A stretch of DNA of 24,521 nucleotides from Draconibacterium orientale (GTDB taxonomy: Bacteria > Bacteroidota > Bacteroidia > Bacteroidales > UBA1556), in contig DZDC01000025.1 of NCBI GenBank assembly GCA_022736595.1, forward strand, positions 1-24,521. Direction: 5' to 3'. Below the pieces are notes generated by a model. The model searched no databases. It was not told the origin of the DNA and worked only from the letters and a program-made list of their open reading frames with translations. Made by a program: the position numbers and the translations under genes. Shown in pieces: positions 1 through 6,999 of this stretch (positions within the stretch are counted from its first letter, which is position 1; each line of letters starts with the position of its first letter).

Positions 1-82
1 ACAATACAACCTCAACCTTAGACGGTCTAAATTGAAAATTGTCATGTACTAAAGAGCAGGTATTTAAAAAAAAGAGCCAAAA

Positions 83-107
83 AAAGCCGCTCTTTGGGAG
101 CGGCTTT
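83..107 (-). terminator. Intrinsic terminator of the lipoprotein gene
   Basis: A perfect 10-bp stem (AAAGCCGCTC at 83-92 with GAGCGGCTTT at 98-107) has a 5-nt loop. Read on the minus strand it is followed by a run of T. It lies about 20 bp past the stop codon at 127, so it most simply ends transcription of the lipoprotein gene. Confidence 0.85.
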
Positions 108-126
108 CCTTTAATTTATTAATCTA

Positions 127-942
127 CTATTTACACTCGAGGGTGTAATCGGTAGATTCATTGTAGCTGTTATCGAAAGTAGTGTAAGTAGCCTTTGTGA
201 AGTAATTATCAGAATTGTACACAAATACTACATTGTAAGAAGCATCTTGAACTACAGTGCCTTCAGCATCCTTAATGGTAACTTTAGTAGGATTATTGGC
301 ACTCATAAATTGAACTTCGCCTAATAAATTGTTTAAGCCAATACCACGGTAAGGATTATTCTTGGTGTCGTATTCGTAAGTATTGATTTGCGATAATTCA
401 AGTTGGTAAGTCGAGGCGTTAATTGCGTAGATTTTTTCTTCAGTAACGTTTTCACCAGTATAAGTGAACTTCGTATTTTGAACTTTAATTTCTTGACTCG
501 CAATTACATAAATAAATCCTACTTCAGAAACTTTTCCATTGGCATAGGTATAGTCGTAATATCCTATTTCATTTAAGCCTTCACCTTGGTCCTGGAACGT
601 AGCGATTTCGTCAATAGTTCCATCGGTATTGTAGGTCAATTCAAATTTCATGACCACAACGCCACCTTCTTTAACTTCAAGCAAAGTAGCTTTACCACTG
701 GTATAAGTAATGATGTTCGATGATACCGAGGTGTTGGCTTCGTCAAAGGATTCCATTTTAGTAATGTAATTGCTTGTTGCATCGTAGGTGTAATCGGAAT
801 GACTACCATCGCTGGCGGTTTCGGTTTTTACGTAGCATTTTTTTACCGCTGGAATTTCGTCTTCTTCCTCAGTTTTGTTACATGCTGTAAAGGAAATGGC
901 CGCTCCTAAAAACAGAAGCATTAAAAGTTTTAAATTTTTCAT
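127..942 (-). CDS. Surface-type lipoprotein of unknown function with YD-like beta-hairpin repeats
   Basis: The 271-residue protein starts with a classical lipoprotein signal peptide: basic start, hydrophobic stretch, then lipid Cys21. The residues right after Cys21 are strongly acidic (KTEEEDE), which resembles the Bacteroidota signal for export of lipoproteins to the outer cell surface, so exposure outside the outer membrane is a reasonable inference. The rest is a series of short strands of the form Y-x-Y followed by a turn rich in D, N, G and T (near residues 51, 78, 103, 130, 160, 189 and 243). This recalls the YD/RHS-like beta repeats of Bacteroidota DUF-type lipoproteins. No catalytic motif is visible. 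It stands alone as a transcription unit, with promoter at 998-1031 and terminator at 83-107. The function is unknown to me. Confidence 0.85.
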   Translation of the reverse strand: MKNLKLLMLLFLGAAISFTACNKTEEEDEIPAVKKCYVKTETASDGSHSDYTYDATSNYITKMESFDEANTSVSSNIITYTSGKATLLEVKEGGVVVMKFELTYNTDGTIDEIATFQDQGEGLNEIGYYDYTYANGKVSEVGFIYVIASQEIKVQNTKFTYTGENVTEEKIYAINASTYQLELSQINTYEYDTKNNPYRGIGLNNLLGEVQFMSANNPTKVTIKDAEGTVVQDASYNVVFVYNSDNYFTKATYTTFDNSYNESTDYTLECK

Positions 943-997
943 GATTAAGTTGGGTTTTAAGGTAATATTAATTGATTATTAGGTTTAAAATGAGCGT

Positions 998-1031
998 CAA
1001 AGATAAAGTAATTTTCTATTTAGTAACCAAA
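998..1031 (-). promoter_or_regulatory. Bacteroidota-type promoter for the lipoprotein gene
   Basis: On the minus strand, TATCTTTG (998-1005) is a perfect match to the -7 consensus TAnnTTTG. A TTTG (1028-1031) lies 22 bp upstream, where the -33 box is expected. The -7 box lies 55 bp before the ATG. It sits just after the stop codon of the upstream methyltransferase gene, so the lipoprotein gene need not be cotranscribed with it. Confidence 0.65.
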
Positions 1032-1036
1032 ATGAG

Positions 1037-1573
1037 CTAAAACTTTTTTTGAAACTGCTGAAAAACTTCCCAAATCACAATGCCTGCAGTGATGCTTACA
1101 TTGAGGGAATGTTTGGTACCAAATTGCGGGATTTCGATGCAACCATCTACCCATTGCATGGCTTCTTCGTCCACGCCTTTCACCTCGTTACCAAAAATAA
1201 GCGCACATTTGGAGTTAAAATCGAAGGAGAAAGCATCCAACATCACGCTATCTTCCGCTTGTTCCACAGCAAAAATCTTAATGCCATCGGCCTTGAGCCG
1301 TTGCACCGCTTCAATGGTGGTTCCAAAGTACTGCCAATCGACACTTTCGGTGGCTCCCAAAGCGGTTTTCTGAATCTCGCGGTGGGGAGGGGTGGCGGTG
1401 ATGCCCGTCAGTAAAATTTTTTCAATAATAAAAGCATCCGCAGTCCGAAAAATAGATCCAATATTGCTCAAACTACGTAGGTTATCTAGGATGAGTATCA
1501 CTGGAATTTTTTGAGTTTCTTTAAACTCTATAACGGAAATGCGATTGAGTTCGTCGGTGCTGAGTTTGCGCAT
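1037..1573 (-). CDS. SpoU/TrmH-family RNA 2'-O-methyltransferase
   Basis: This 178-residue protein is a minimal SPOUT-fold methyltransferase, which transfers a methyl group from S-adenosylmethionine to a ribose 2'-OH in tRNA or rRNA in the cytoplasm. All three family motifs are present in order: motif 1 with NIGSIFRTADA at residues 37-47, including the conserved Arg43; motif 2 with FGNEVKGV near residue 127; and motif 3 with IEIPQFGTKHSLNVS near residues 146-160, which forms the knotted cofactor site. There is no N-terminal L30e-like substrate domain, so the length fits the TrmH/TrmL-like short class. The RNA target cannot be read from sequence. It starts 20 bp downstream of the EnvC-like gene and is probably cotranscribed with it. 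Confidence 0.93.
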   Translation of the reverse strand: MRKLSTDELNRISVIEFKETQKIPVILILDNLRSLSNIGSIFRTADAFIIEKILLTGITATPPHREIQKTALGATESVDWQYFGTTIEAVQRLKADGIKIFAVEQAEDSVMLDAFSFDFNSKCALIFGNEVKGVDEEAMQWVDGCIEIPQFGTKHSLNVSITAGIVIWEVFQQFQKKF

Positions 1574-1592
1574 GAGATTGGATTATAAAAAA

Positions 1593-2819
1593 TTACCTTC
1601 TAAGAATCCATCCTTGAGGATTCTGAGGCTCCACTTGATTACGAAGTTCAAAATGGAGTATGGTTTCGTCGGTGTCGGGATCAGTCCAAATCACCCCAAT
1701 GGCTTGTCGGGTGTTGATCTTTTGATCGGTGGTGACAAATACTTGAGAAAGTCGGTCGTATACGGTATAGTAATTTCCATGACGCACCAACACTGCTTTG
1801 TATCGAGGCAGCTGTATCACTTTTACCACGGTACCTTCAAAAACTGCCAAGGCCTGAGCTCCCTTTTCGGTTTGAAAATCGATACCCTTATTGTCAATCA
1901 TCAGATGCAGTTCGGGATGATTACGGAGTCCAAATTCGCTTACGATGGTGGCACTTTTTACGGGCCAAGGCAACCGGCCTTTGTTGGAAGTAAAATCCTT
2001 GTTAAGCTGCATTTCGGCAGGACTGGCGGGCAATGTTTTGCCACTTTCGTTTTTCTTGGTTGTCTTTTTCACCTCTGCTTCAATCAATCGTTGAATTTCG
2101 CGATTGAGCTTTGAGTATTCTTGTTGTTGCTGTTTCAATTGACCACGGAGTTCCTTTTCCTGACCTTGCAACTGCGAAATGGTTTTACGGGTTTGCTCAC
2201 TATCGCGTTCCAGTTTTTTGGCTTCTGCCTCTTTCTGGGTCATCAGTCCCAAGCGTTGTGCCTTTTGATTTTCGAGCTGCAACATCTGATCTTGCAAACT
2301 CAGCTGCAGCTTTGCAATTTCATCAGCCTTTTTGCGCCGATACATATTGTACTCTTTAAGGTACTGAACCCTGCGCATGGCTTGGTAAAAATCTTCGCTG
2401 GCAAAAATAAACATCCACTGGTCGGTATGGCTGCGCGCTTTGTAAGATTGATATATTAAGTCGGAATATTCCTTTTTAAGCAATTTCATTTTGGCTTGCT
2501 CATCGGCGATTTGCTGTCTGGTTTGCACCATTTGCTGTTCAATCTGTTGCAATTCAGAACCATAAACCTGTATCAACTGCTTGCGTTCGTTCACCTGCTT
2601 TTGCAACAGGCTCAACTGATTGATGGTCTTACTTTTTTTCGTTGAAGTTTGGTCGATGAGCTTTTTGGTAACCCCTATTTGCTTTTCCAAGCCTTTACGC
2701 TGTTGTTCTAAGGCCTTTTTGTCTTTGCTATTGTTTTGAGAATACCCAGTATTTGAACAAGTTAACCCAAAGATTAACAAGCCGATAACGATGATCCCAA
2801 AATTAAAAGCGAACCGCAT
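1593..2819 (-). CDS. EnvC-like murein hydrolase activator with degenerate LytM domain
   Basis: The 408-residue protein has an export signal (about residues 1-28), a long Gln/Lys/Glu-rich coiled coil (about 33-260) and a C-terminal LytM/M23-type domain (about 283-405). The zinc ligands of active M23 enzymes are lost: the first motif reads D-N-K-G-I-D-F instead of a GxHxGxD pattern, and the HxH motif reads I-L-H-F-E. This is the architecture of EnvC and related factors, which do not cut peptidoglycan but activate amidases during septum splitting through the coiled coil. The Cys21 in the signal region is not a good lipobox, so a soluble periplasmic form is more likely. The gene lies 20 bp upstream of the methyltransferase gene. 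Confidence 0.88.
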   Translation of the reverse strand: MRFAFNFGIIVIGLLIFGLTCSNTGYSQNNSKDKKALEQQRKGLEKQIGVTKKLIDQTSTKKSKTINQLSLLQKQVNERKQLIQVYGSELQQIEQQMVQTRQQIADEQAKMKLLKKEYSDLIYQSYKARSHTDQWMFIFASEDFYQAMRRVQYLKEYNMYRRKKADEIAKLQLSLQDQMLQLENQKAQRLGLMTQKEAEAKKLERDSEQTRKTISQLQGQEKELRGQLKQQQQEYSKLNREIQRLIEAEVKKTTKKNESGKTLPASPAEMQLNKDFTSNKGRLPWPVKSATIVSEFGLRNHPELHLMIDNKGIDFQTEKGAQALAVFEGTVVKVIQLPRYKAVLVRHGNYYTVYDRLSQVFVTTDQKINTRQAIGVIWTDPDTDETILHFELRNQVEPQNPQGWILRR

Positions 2820-2840
2820 GGATTTTGAATTTGACTTAAA

Positions 2841-2848
2841 CGAAAGTA
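2841..2848 (-). promoter_or_regulatory. Possible -7 box for the EnvC-like gene
   Basis: Minus-strand TACTTTCG matches TAnnTTTG at all but one position and lies 21 bp before the ATG. No clear -33 TTTG stands at the usual distance, so this is only a candidate. Confidence 0.35.
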
Positions 2849-2949
2849 TAACGAAATTGAAATGGATAAAGTGTGCATTTCAACAGTTATCAATAATTGA
2901 ATGTTAATGAATGTAGAAGTTGAGACATTCAGAGTCAGAAGAAGAAGCT

Positions 2950-3846
2950 TTACAACTTACCACTTTTTGGTTTAAAATTGACCAAGTAAACGCCCAGCAA
3001 AATAATGGCAATCCATAACAAATGAGAGGCCTTGAACATTTCACCATCAAAAAAGCCAATGATGCTGGCCACTACAGGTATAAGGTAGGTTACCGAGGTG
3101 GCAAAGAGCACTCCCGATCTTTTGATCAAAATATTGAAGAAAACCAAGGCAAGTGCGGTTCCCCCCATTCCTAAAGTCATGGGGTAAATGAGCCCCATCA
3201 CCGCTTTGGGATCCTGCAAGGTATGAAGGATGGGCGTGGTGAAAAACAGCAGCGCCAATAAGAAAGGAAGCCAAAAAACTACACTCAAAATGGCGATGGA
3301 TCGGGCTTCGATATTGCGCAGTATATGCTTCACAATGTTAACGTTAAAGGCGTACATGATGGTGGCTAAAAGCACCAAACCCGAATATTGCAGATTGAAC
3401 TCAATGCTACCTTTGCTCTTGCCCCAGATGATGAGCACCGCACCAACAAAACCCATAATGATGCCCACAAAATTGACCCAATGGGCTTTCATTTTAAAAA
3501 TGAAAATTCCCACAATCAGTGCAAAAATGGGGGTTGTGGAATTGAGAATTCCAGCCAAAGAGCTGTCGATGACAGTTTGTGCTTTGGCAAAAAGAAAGGC
3601 AGGAATCACTTGACCAATAAGTCCGCTTAAAGCCAGCCAAAACCAATCGCGGCGAGAAAGACCCACACGACGTTTAAAAAAGAAAGGTAATAGGGCTAAT
3701 CCGGCAAAGATGATACGTAAAGCTCCCAATTCGGTACTAGAAAAATAGAGTAAACTCCGCTTCATAAGAATAAAGGAACTGCCCCAGATTAGCATTAACA
3801 CTACTAAAATGAGTACGTTAACATATTTATTAAGAAATGCTTTCAA
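2950..3846 (-). CDS. EamA/DMT-family inner-membrane transporter
   Basis: This is a drug/metabolite-type transporter with about ten hydrophobic helices in two EamA repeats. The first repeat opens with the family-typical LIWGSSFILMKRSL segment; the second begins around the Y-S-G-L-V-L-L-A-T helix. Members export metabolites or amino acids from the cytoplasm, and the substrate cannot be predicted here. The reading frame has no ATG before the first membrane helix. An in-frame TTG at 3876 coincides with the -7 box of a good promoter (3874-3881) and would precede the RNA start. The TTG at 3846, which gives K-A-F-L-N-K-Y-V before helix 1, is therefore preferred and yields 298 residues. It is separated from its neighbours by 130 bp downstream and by repeats upstream. 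Confidence 0.85.
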   Translation of the reverse strand: MKAFLNKYVNVLILVVLMLIWGSSFILMKRSLLYFSSTELGALRIIFAGLALLPFFFKRRVGLSRRDWFWLALSGLIGQVIPAFLFAKAQTVIDSSLAGILNSTTPIFALIVGIFIFKMKAHWVNFVGIIMGFVGAVLIIWGKSKGSIEFNLQYSGLVLLATIMYAFNVNIVKHILRNIEARSIAILSVVFWLPFLLALLFFTTPILHTLQDPKAVMGLIYPMTLGMGGTALALVFFNILIKRSGVLFATSVTYLIPVVASIIGFFDGEMFKASHLLWIAIILLGVYLVNFKPKSGKL

Positions 3847-3873
3847 TCTTTGATTAATTTTGAATTTGAGATG

Positions 3874-3881
3874 CAAAGGTA
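3874..3881 (-). promoter_or_regulatory. -7 promoter box for the EamA transporter
   Basis: Minus-strand TACCTTTG is a perfect TAnnTTTG match, 27 bp upstream of the proposed TTG start at 3846. A -33 TTTG is not evident. Its position decides against a start at 3876. Confidence 0.5.
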
Positions 3882-3984
3882 CTGATTTGATGGGAATGGA
3901 TGCGGTAATTATTAATGTGGTAATGTGATAATTATATAATGCGGTAATGGTGGAATTGGAGCTTTGCCCGTCGCCTTCGATACT

Positions 3985-4051
3985 AATTTCTCCGCTGCGC
4001 TGAGAAATTCACTCAGTCTGACGGGAGTAATGATCCTCGTCAGACCGAGTG
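3985..4051. repeat. Pair of adjacent intergenic hairpins
   Basis: The first hairpin is AATTTCTC (3985-3992) with GAGAAATT (4002-4009), a perfect 8-bp stem over a 9-nt loop. The second pairs CACTCAGTCTGACGGGAG (4010-4027) with CTCGTCAGACCGAGTG (4036-4051) with few mismatches. The words resemble the palindromic interspersed repeats common between Bacteroidota genes. There is no T-run, so these are poor terminators. Confidence 0.7.
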
Positions 4052-4116
4052 ATTTTTGTATTCCATCATACTGAGTGATTTTTGGCACATAGGTTTCACA
4101 CTTTTTGGAGATCTAA

Positions 4117-4222
4117 ATCCAAAAATTGCCTGTCCTGAACGGGGTCGAAGGGTATCGAAGTATAGCGGAATCCAAAAATTGCCAGTCCTGAGTGGGGTCT
4201 GTGGATATCGAAGCGTGACGGT
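4117..4222. repeat. Imperfect tandem duplication of a 53-bp unit
   Basis: Two directly adjacent copies (4117-4169 and 4170-4222) both start with ATCCAAAAATTGCC, then share GTCCTGA, GGGGTC and ATATCGAAG-like words; the second half is more diverged. The GTCGAAGGGTATCGAAG stretch resembles a widespread interspersed repeat of this phylum. Confidence 0.75.
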
Positions 4223-4270
4223 TCATTGAACTTTGAACTTAGGCCCCTGCTTTCCCTACCCCAAAAAACA

Positions 4271-4278
4271 TACTTTTG
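4271..4278 (+). promoter_or_regulatory. Candidate -7 box for the PhnA-like gene
   Basis: TACTTTTG is a perfect TAnnTTTG match, 25 bp before the ATG at 4304. A weak TTTC (4251-4254) is the only nearby -33 candidate. Confidence 0.5.
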
Positions 4279-4303
4279 CCGCATTAATTTTTATTCAAAA
4301 CCC

Positions 4304-4642
4304 ATGTCCAACGAATATCCTGTCTGTCCCCAATGTGGCTCCGAAAACACCTACCCTCTCGATACCTTAATGCAATGCCCTGATTGCGGTTATGAATGGA
4401 ATCCAGATGAGATTACAGCCCAAACTACTTTGCAAGTGAAAGATGCCAATGGGAATCTTTTGGCGGATGGAGATTCGGTGGTGGTATTAAAAAATTTGCC
4501 TGTAAAAGGTTCGCCATCGCCCATCAAAGCAGGCACCAAGGTTAAGAACATTCGCCTTGCCGAGGGCGATCACAACATCGACTGCCGCATCGAAGGCTTC
4601 GGTGCCATGTCGCTTAAATCTGAATTTGTGAAGAAAGCCTAA
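4304..4642 (+). CDS. yjdM: PhnA/YjdM-type zinc-ribbon protein
   Basis: This 112-residue cytoplasmic protein closely matches the PhnA/YjdM family. It has an N-terminal zinc ribbon with CPQC (Cys8, Cys11) and CPDC (Cys25, Cys28), followed by the compact PhnA domain with the signature VKDANGNLLADGD and a C-terminal stretch containing G-T-K-V-K-N-I-R-L, EGDHNIDC and LKSEFVKK. Despite the name phnA, the family is not a phosphonoacetate hydrolase and its exact role remains unsettled. The reading frame continues upstream, but the family begins at this ATG, and a -7 box at 4271-4278 puts the RNA start after any earlier ATG. It stands alone, transcribed toward the alarmone synthetase gene. Confidence 0.92.
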   Translation: MSNEYPVCPQCGSENTYPLDTLMQCPDCGYEWNPDEITAQTTLQVKDANGNLLADGDSVVVLKNLPVKGSPSPIKAGTKVKNIRLAEGDHNIDCRIEGFGAMSLKSEFVKKA

Positions 4643-4659
4643 AGCGGGTAACGTTCTTT

Positions 4660-4714
4660 AGAGGAATTCAAAAAAATCACTACTGATCGACTAAATACTT
4701 TAGATTCCTCTTTT
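4660..4714 (+). terminator. Weak candidate terminator after the PhnA-like gene
   Basis: AGAGGAAT (4660-4667) pairs with ATTCCTCT (4704-4711), followed by TTT. The loop of 36 nt is long for an intrinsic terminator, so this is tentative. Confidence 0.3.
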
Positions 4715-4778
4715 CAGGCAAATAAAACTTTGCTATTCTCTTTCCCACTCAACTTAAATCTTGTTTCAACCTTGGTTT

Positions 4779-4809
4779 TTGATAAAGTCTTCTCAAGGGT
4801 CTTTATCAA
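4779..4809. repeat. Perfect 9-bp inverted repeat upstream of the alarmone enzyme gene
   Basis: TTGATAAAG (4779-4787) and CTTTATCAA (4801-4809) are perfect inverses across 13 nt, ending 54 bp before the ATG at 4864 and just upstream of the candidate promoter. It could be an operator or an RNA hairpin of the preceding transcript; no T-run follows. Confidence 0.6.
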
Positions 4810-4813
4810 TTTA

Positions 4814-4843
4814 TTTCCAAAACAAAAAAAATACCTAACTTCG
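4814..4843 (+). promoter_or_regulatory. Candidate promoter of the RelA/SpoT-family gene
   Basis: TAACTTCG (4836-4843) differs from TAnnTTTG at one position. TTTC (4814-4817) lies 18 bp upstream as a possible -33 box. The -7 box ends 20 bp before the ATG. Confidence 0.4.
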
Positions 4844-4863
4844 CATTACAAAATACTCTTACA

Positions 4864-6999
4864 ATGCAAAGTGGTAAAACCGAATTTTGGTGGAAAATAG
4901 AGGACGGGGCTCAATACGAGTCGCTCATAAGGCAGGTTACCGAACTCTGGCAACAGCATGACCCCGTTGAAAGTCCGCTCAAACACCTCAACTCGCATCA
5001 GTACACTTTATACGTGCTGGCCATTCTTAAAAACGAACTCAATACCTATAGCAATTCGCTTATTGCTGCAGCTTTAGGGCTTCATCGATTTTTTTATGGC
5101 AATATTAAAATTGAGAAAAATCCTGTAATAGAGCAAATTATCAACGATTTTGTGGAAATCAAAAGGTTACCCACCCACAACATCGCCCGCCAACCCGACG
5201 AATACCGCGCCATGCTGCTCAATGTGGCTCAAGACCTCCGTGCGGTAATCATTCAAATTGCCATCAACCTATTCGAACTGCGTCAATATCAGCAGCTCAA
5301 CAATGCCCAACAGCAAGCTTCGGTTTTGGATCAATGCGAATTTATTTACATTCCTCTTGCCCACCGATTGGGACTTTACAAAATTAAATCCACCATGGAG
5401 GATTTGGTATTGCAACACCGCAATCCTGAGGACTACCAAGCCATTGCCGAAAAACTCAAAGAAAGCGAGCATGAAAGAACGCAAATCATTGAGCATTTTA
5501 TCCGCCCCATTGTAAAGGAGCTGGAAACCCATGGCATGAAGTTTAGAGTGAAAAGTCGCACCAAAAGCATCCACTCCATCCACAGCAAAATGGGGAAGCA
5601 AAATGTGCCCTTCGAAAAGGTTTTTGACCTGTGGGCAGTGCGCATCATCATCGATAGCAAACCCGAAGACGAAAAGGCCGATTGCTGGCATGCCTACAGC
5701 GTGGTCACCAATCAGTACGCTCCCGACTTGGCTCGTATGCGCGACTGGATTACCTTGCCCCGCGAGAATGGCTACGAATCTTTACACACCACCGTTAAAG
5801 CCAGCAGACGCACCGTGGAGGTGCAAATACGCACCGAACGCATGGACGATGAAGCCGAAAACGGAATGGCTGCTCACTGGCGATATAAGGGTGGCAAAAA
5901 TAAACACGGTGTCGATTTCTACCTCGAAAAAGTGCGCACTGCCCTCGAGACTGAAGCACAATTGCTGGGTGAAGACGACTTTAGGATGAGTAAATTTTCT
6001 ACCGAACTCTTTGCTTTTACTCCCAATGGCGATCTCAAAAAACTGAAAATTGGAGCCACCGTACTCGATTTTGCCTTTGCCGTGCATACCGAGCTGGCAC
6101 TGAAATGCACCGGAGCCATAGTGAATGGAAAAAATGTAAGCCTTCGCCATTCGCTGCGCAATGGAGATGCCGTACAAATTCTGACCTCAAAAAACCAAAA
6201 ACCCAGCCTCGATTGGCTCAATGTGGTCACTACCAACCGCGCCAAATTGCGTATCAAAAAAGCTTTGGATGAGGAAGCACGAAACCAAGCGGAGCAAGGA
6301 AAAGAAATATTTAACCGCAGACTTAAAAACTGGAAAATTGAGTTTAAAACTGAGCTTCTCGACCTGCTGATACAGCATTATAATTTCAAAACCGTCACCG
6401 ATTTCTATAGAGCCATCTATTTCGACAAAATCGACCTGCCCCTTATGAAGCGGGTATTGATTCAAAACCAAAACAAAAAAGCTGAAAAAGCACTGGAAGA
6501 AGCGGTCGAAAACTTTGAATTAAACGCCCTAGAAGACGAAAGCGAAAGTACCGAAATACTATCGGTGGATAGCCTCGACAACATCAACTACTCCTTGGCA
6601 AAGTGCTGTACTCCCATTCCTGGCGACCCCATTTTTGGTTTTGTTACGGTGGGCGGTTTTATCAGCATTCATCGCATTCAATGCCCTAATGCCGTAGAAA
6701 TGCGTCGCAAATTTCCCTATCGCTTCATTGCTGCCAATTGGAAAAAGAGCGAAGCCAATCAAAACTTTAAGGCCGAAATCTTTGTGCGTATCACCGACAA
6801 TAAAACCGCCTTAGCCGAGGTGAACAAGGTGATCTCAAACATCATGGGAATTCATATTGTGGGCATTAACCTGCAAAACAATCCAGGTGAAAGTATCGGA
6901 AAAATTACGGTTTTGCTCTACGACCTCAATCAGCTCGATTTATTAATAGCTCGTGTGAGTCAGGTGAAAGGTGTGAAAGAAGTGTATCGGCATCATTAA
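4864..6999 (+). CDS. RelA/SpoT-family (p)ppGpp synthetase with degenerate hydrolase domain
   Basis: This 711-residue long-form alarmone enzyme has the full Rel layout: HD domain (about 40-170), synthetase (about 220-345), TGS (about 381-445, with the conserved V-H-T-E-L), a zinc-finger/CC region (LAKCCTPIPGD near 575-590) and a C-terminal ACT domain (about 635-711). The synthetase looks active: R-T-K at 232-234, Asp255 in VFDLWAVR, GYESLHT with Tyr304, and Glu319 in EVQIRT. The hydrolase looks dead: the HD pair is His74-Arg75, and the Asp of the LADRLHN motif is Ile134. It therefore probably only makes (p)ppGpp on starved ribosomes, as RelA does. The synthetase motif is R-M-R-D (291-294), closer to the RxKD of bifunctional enzymes than to the ExDD of proteobacterial RelA. 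Its stop overlaps that of the convergent peptidase gene by 4 bp. Confidence 0.93.
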   Translation: MQSGKTEFWWKIEDGAQYESLIRQVTELWQQHDPVESPLKHLNSHQYTLYVLAILKNELNTYSNSLIAAALGLHRFFYGNIKIEKNPVIEQIINDFVEIKRLPTHNIARQPDEYRAMLLNVAQDLRAVIIQIAINLFELRQYQQLNNAQQQASVLDQCEFIYIPLAHRLGLYKIKSTMEDLVLQHRNPEDYQAIAEKLKESEHERTQIIEHFIRPIVKELETHGMKFRVKSRTKSIHSIHSKMGKQNVPFEKVFDLWAVRIIIDSKPEDEKADCWHAYSVVTNQYAPDLARMRDWITLPRENGYESLHTTVKASRRTVEVQIRTERMDDEAENGMAAHWRYKGGKNKHGVDFYLEKVRTALETEAQLLGEDDFRMSKFSTELFAFTPNGDLKKLKIGATVLDFAFAVHTELALKCTGAIVNGKNVSLRHSLRNGDAVQILTSKNQKPSLDWLNVVTTNRAKLRIKKALDEEARNQAEQGKEIFNRRLKNWKIEFKTELLDLLIQHYNFKTVTDFYRAIYFDKIDLPLMKRVLIQNQNKKAEKALEEAVENFELNALEDESESTEILSVDSLDNINYSLAKCCTPIPGDPIFGFVTVGGFISIHRIQCPNAVEMRRKFPYRFIAANWKKSEANQNFKAEIFVRITDNKTALAEVNKVISNIMGIHIVGINLQNNPGESIGKITVLLYDLNQLDLLIARVSQVKGVKEVYRHH

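Larger units (their letters stand above)
3877..4270. other. Repeat-rich intergenic region without a gene
   Basis: About 400 bp between the transporter and the PhnA-like gene hold no credible gene. They carry loosely repeated GCGGTAAT/GTGGTAAT words (3901-3957), two hairpins (3985-4009 and 4010-4051) and a tandem 53-bp duplication (4117-4222), listed separately. Short reading frames here are made of repeat DNA. Confidence 0.7.

Noticed and set aside
4096..4284. 62-codon open frame on the minus strand
   Set aside because: It is a translation of the tandem 53-bp repeat and runs against the PhnA-like promoter; it is typical of spurious proteins from interspersed repeats.
4226..4303. Upstream extension of the PhnA-like protein
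   Set aside because: The zinc ribbon starts right after the ATG at 4304, and the promoter box at 4271-4278 lies inside the extension.
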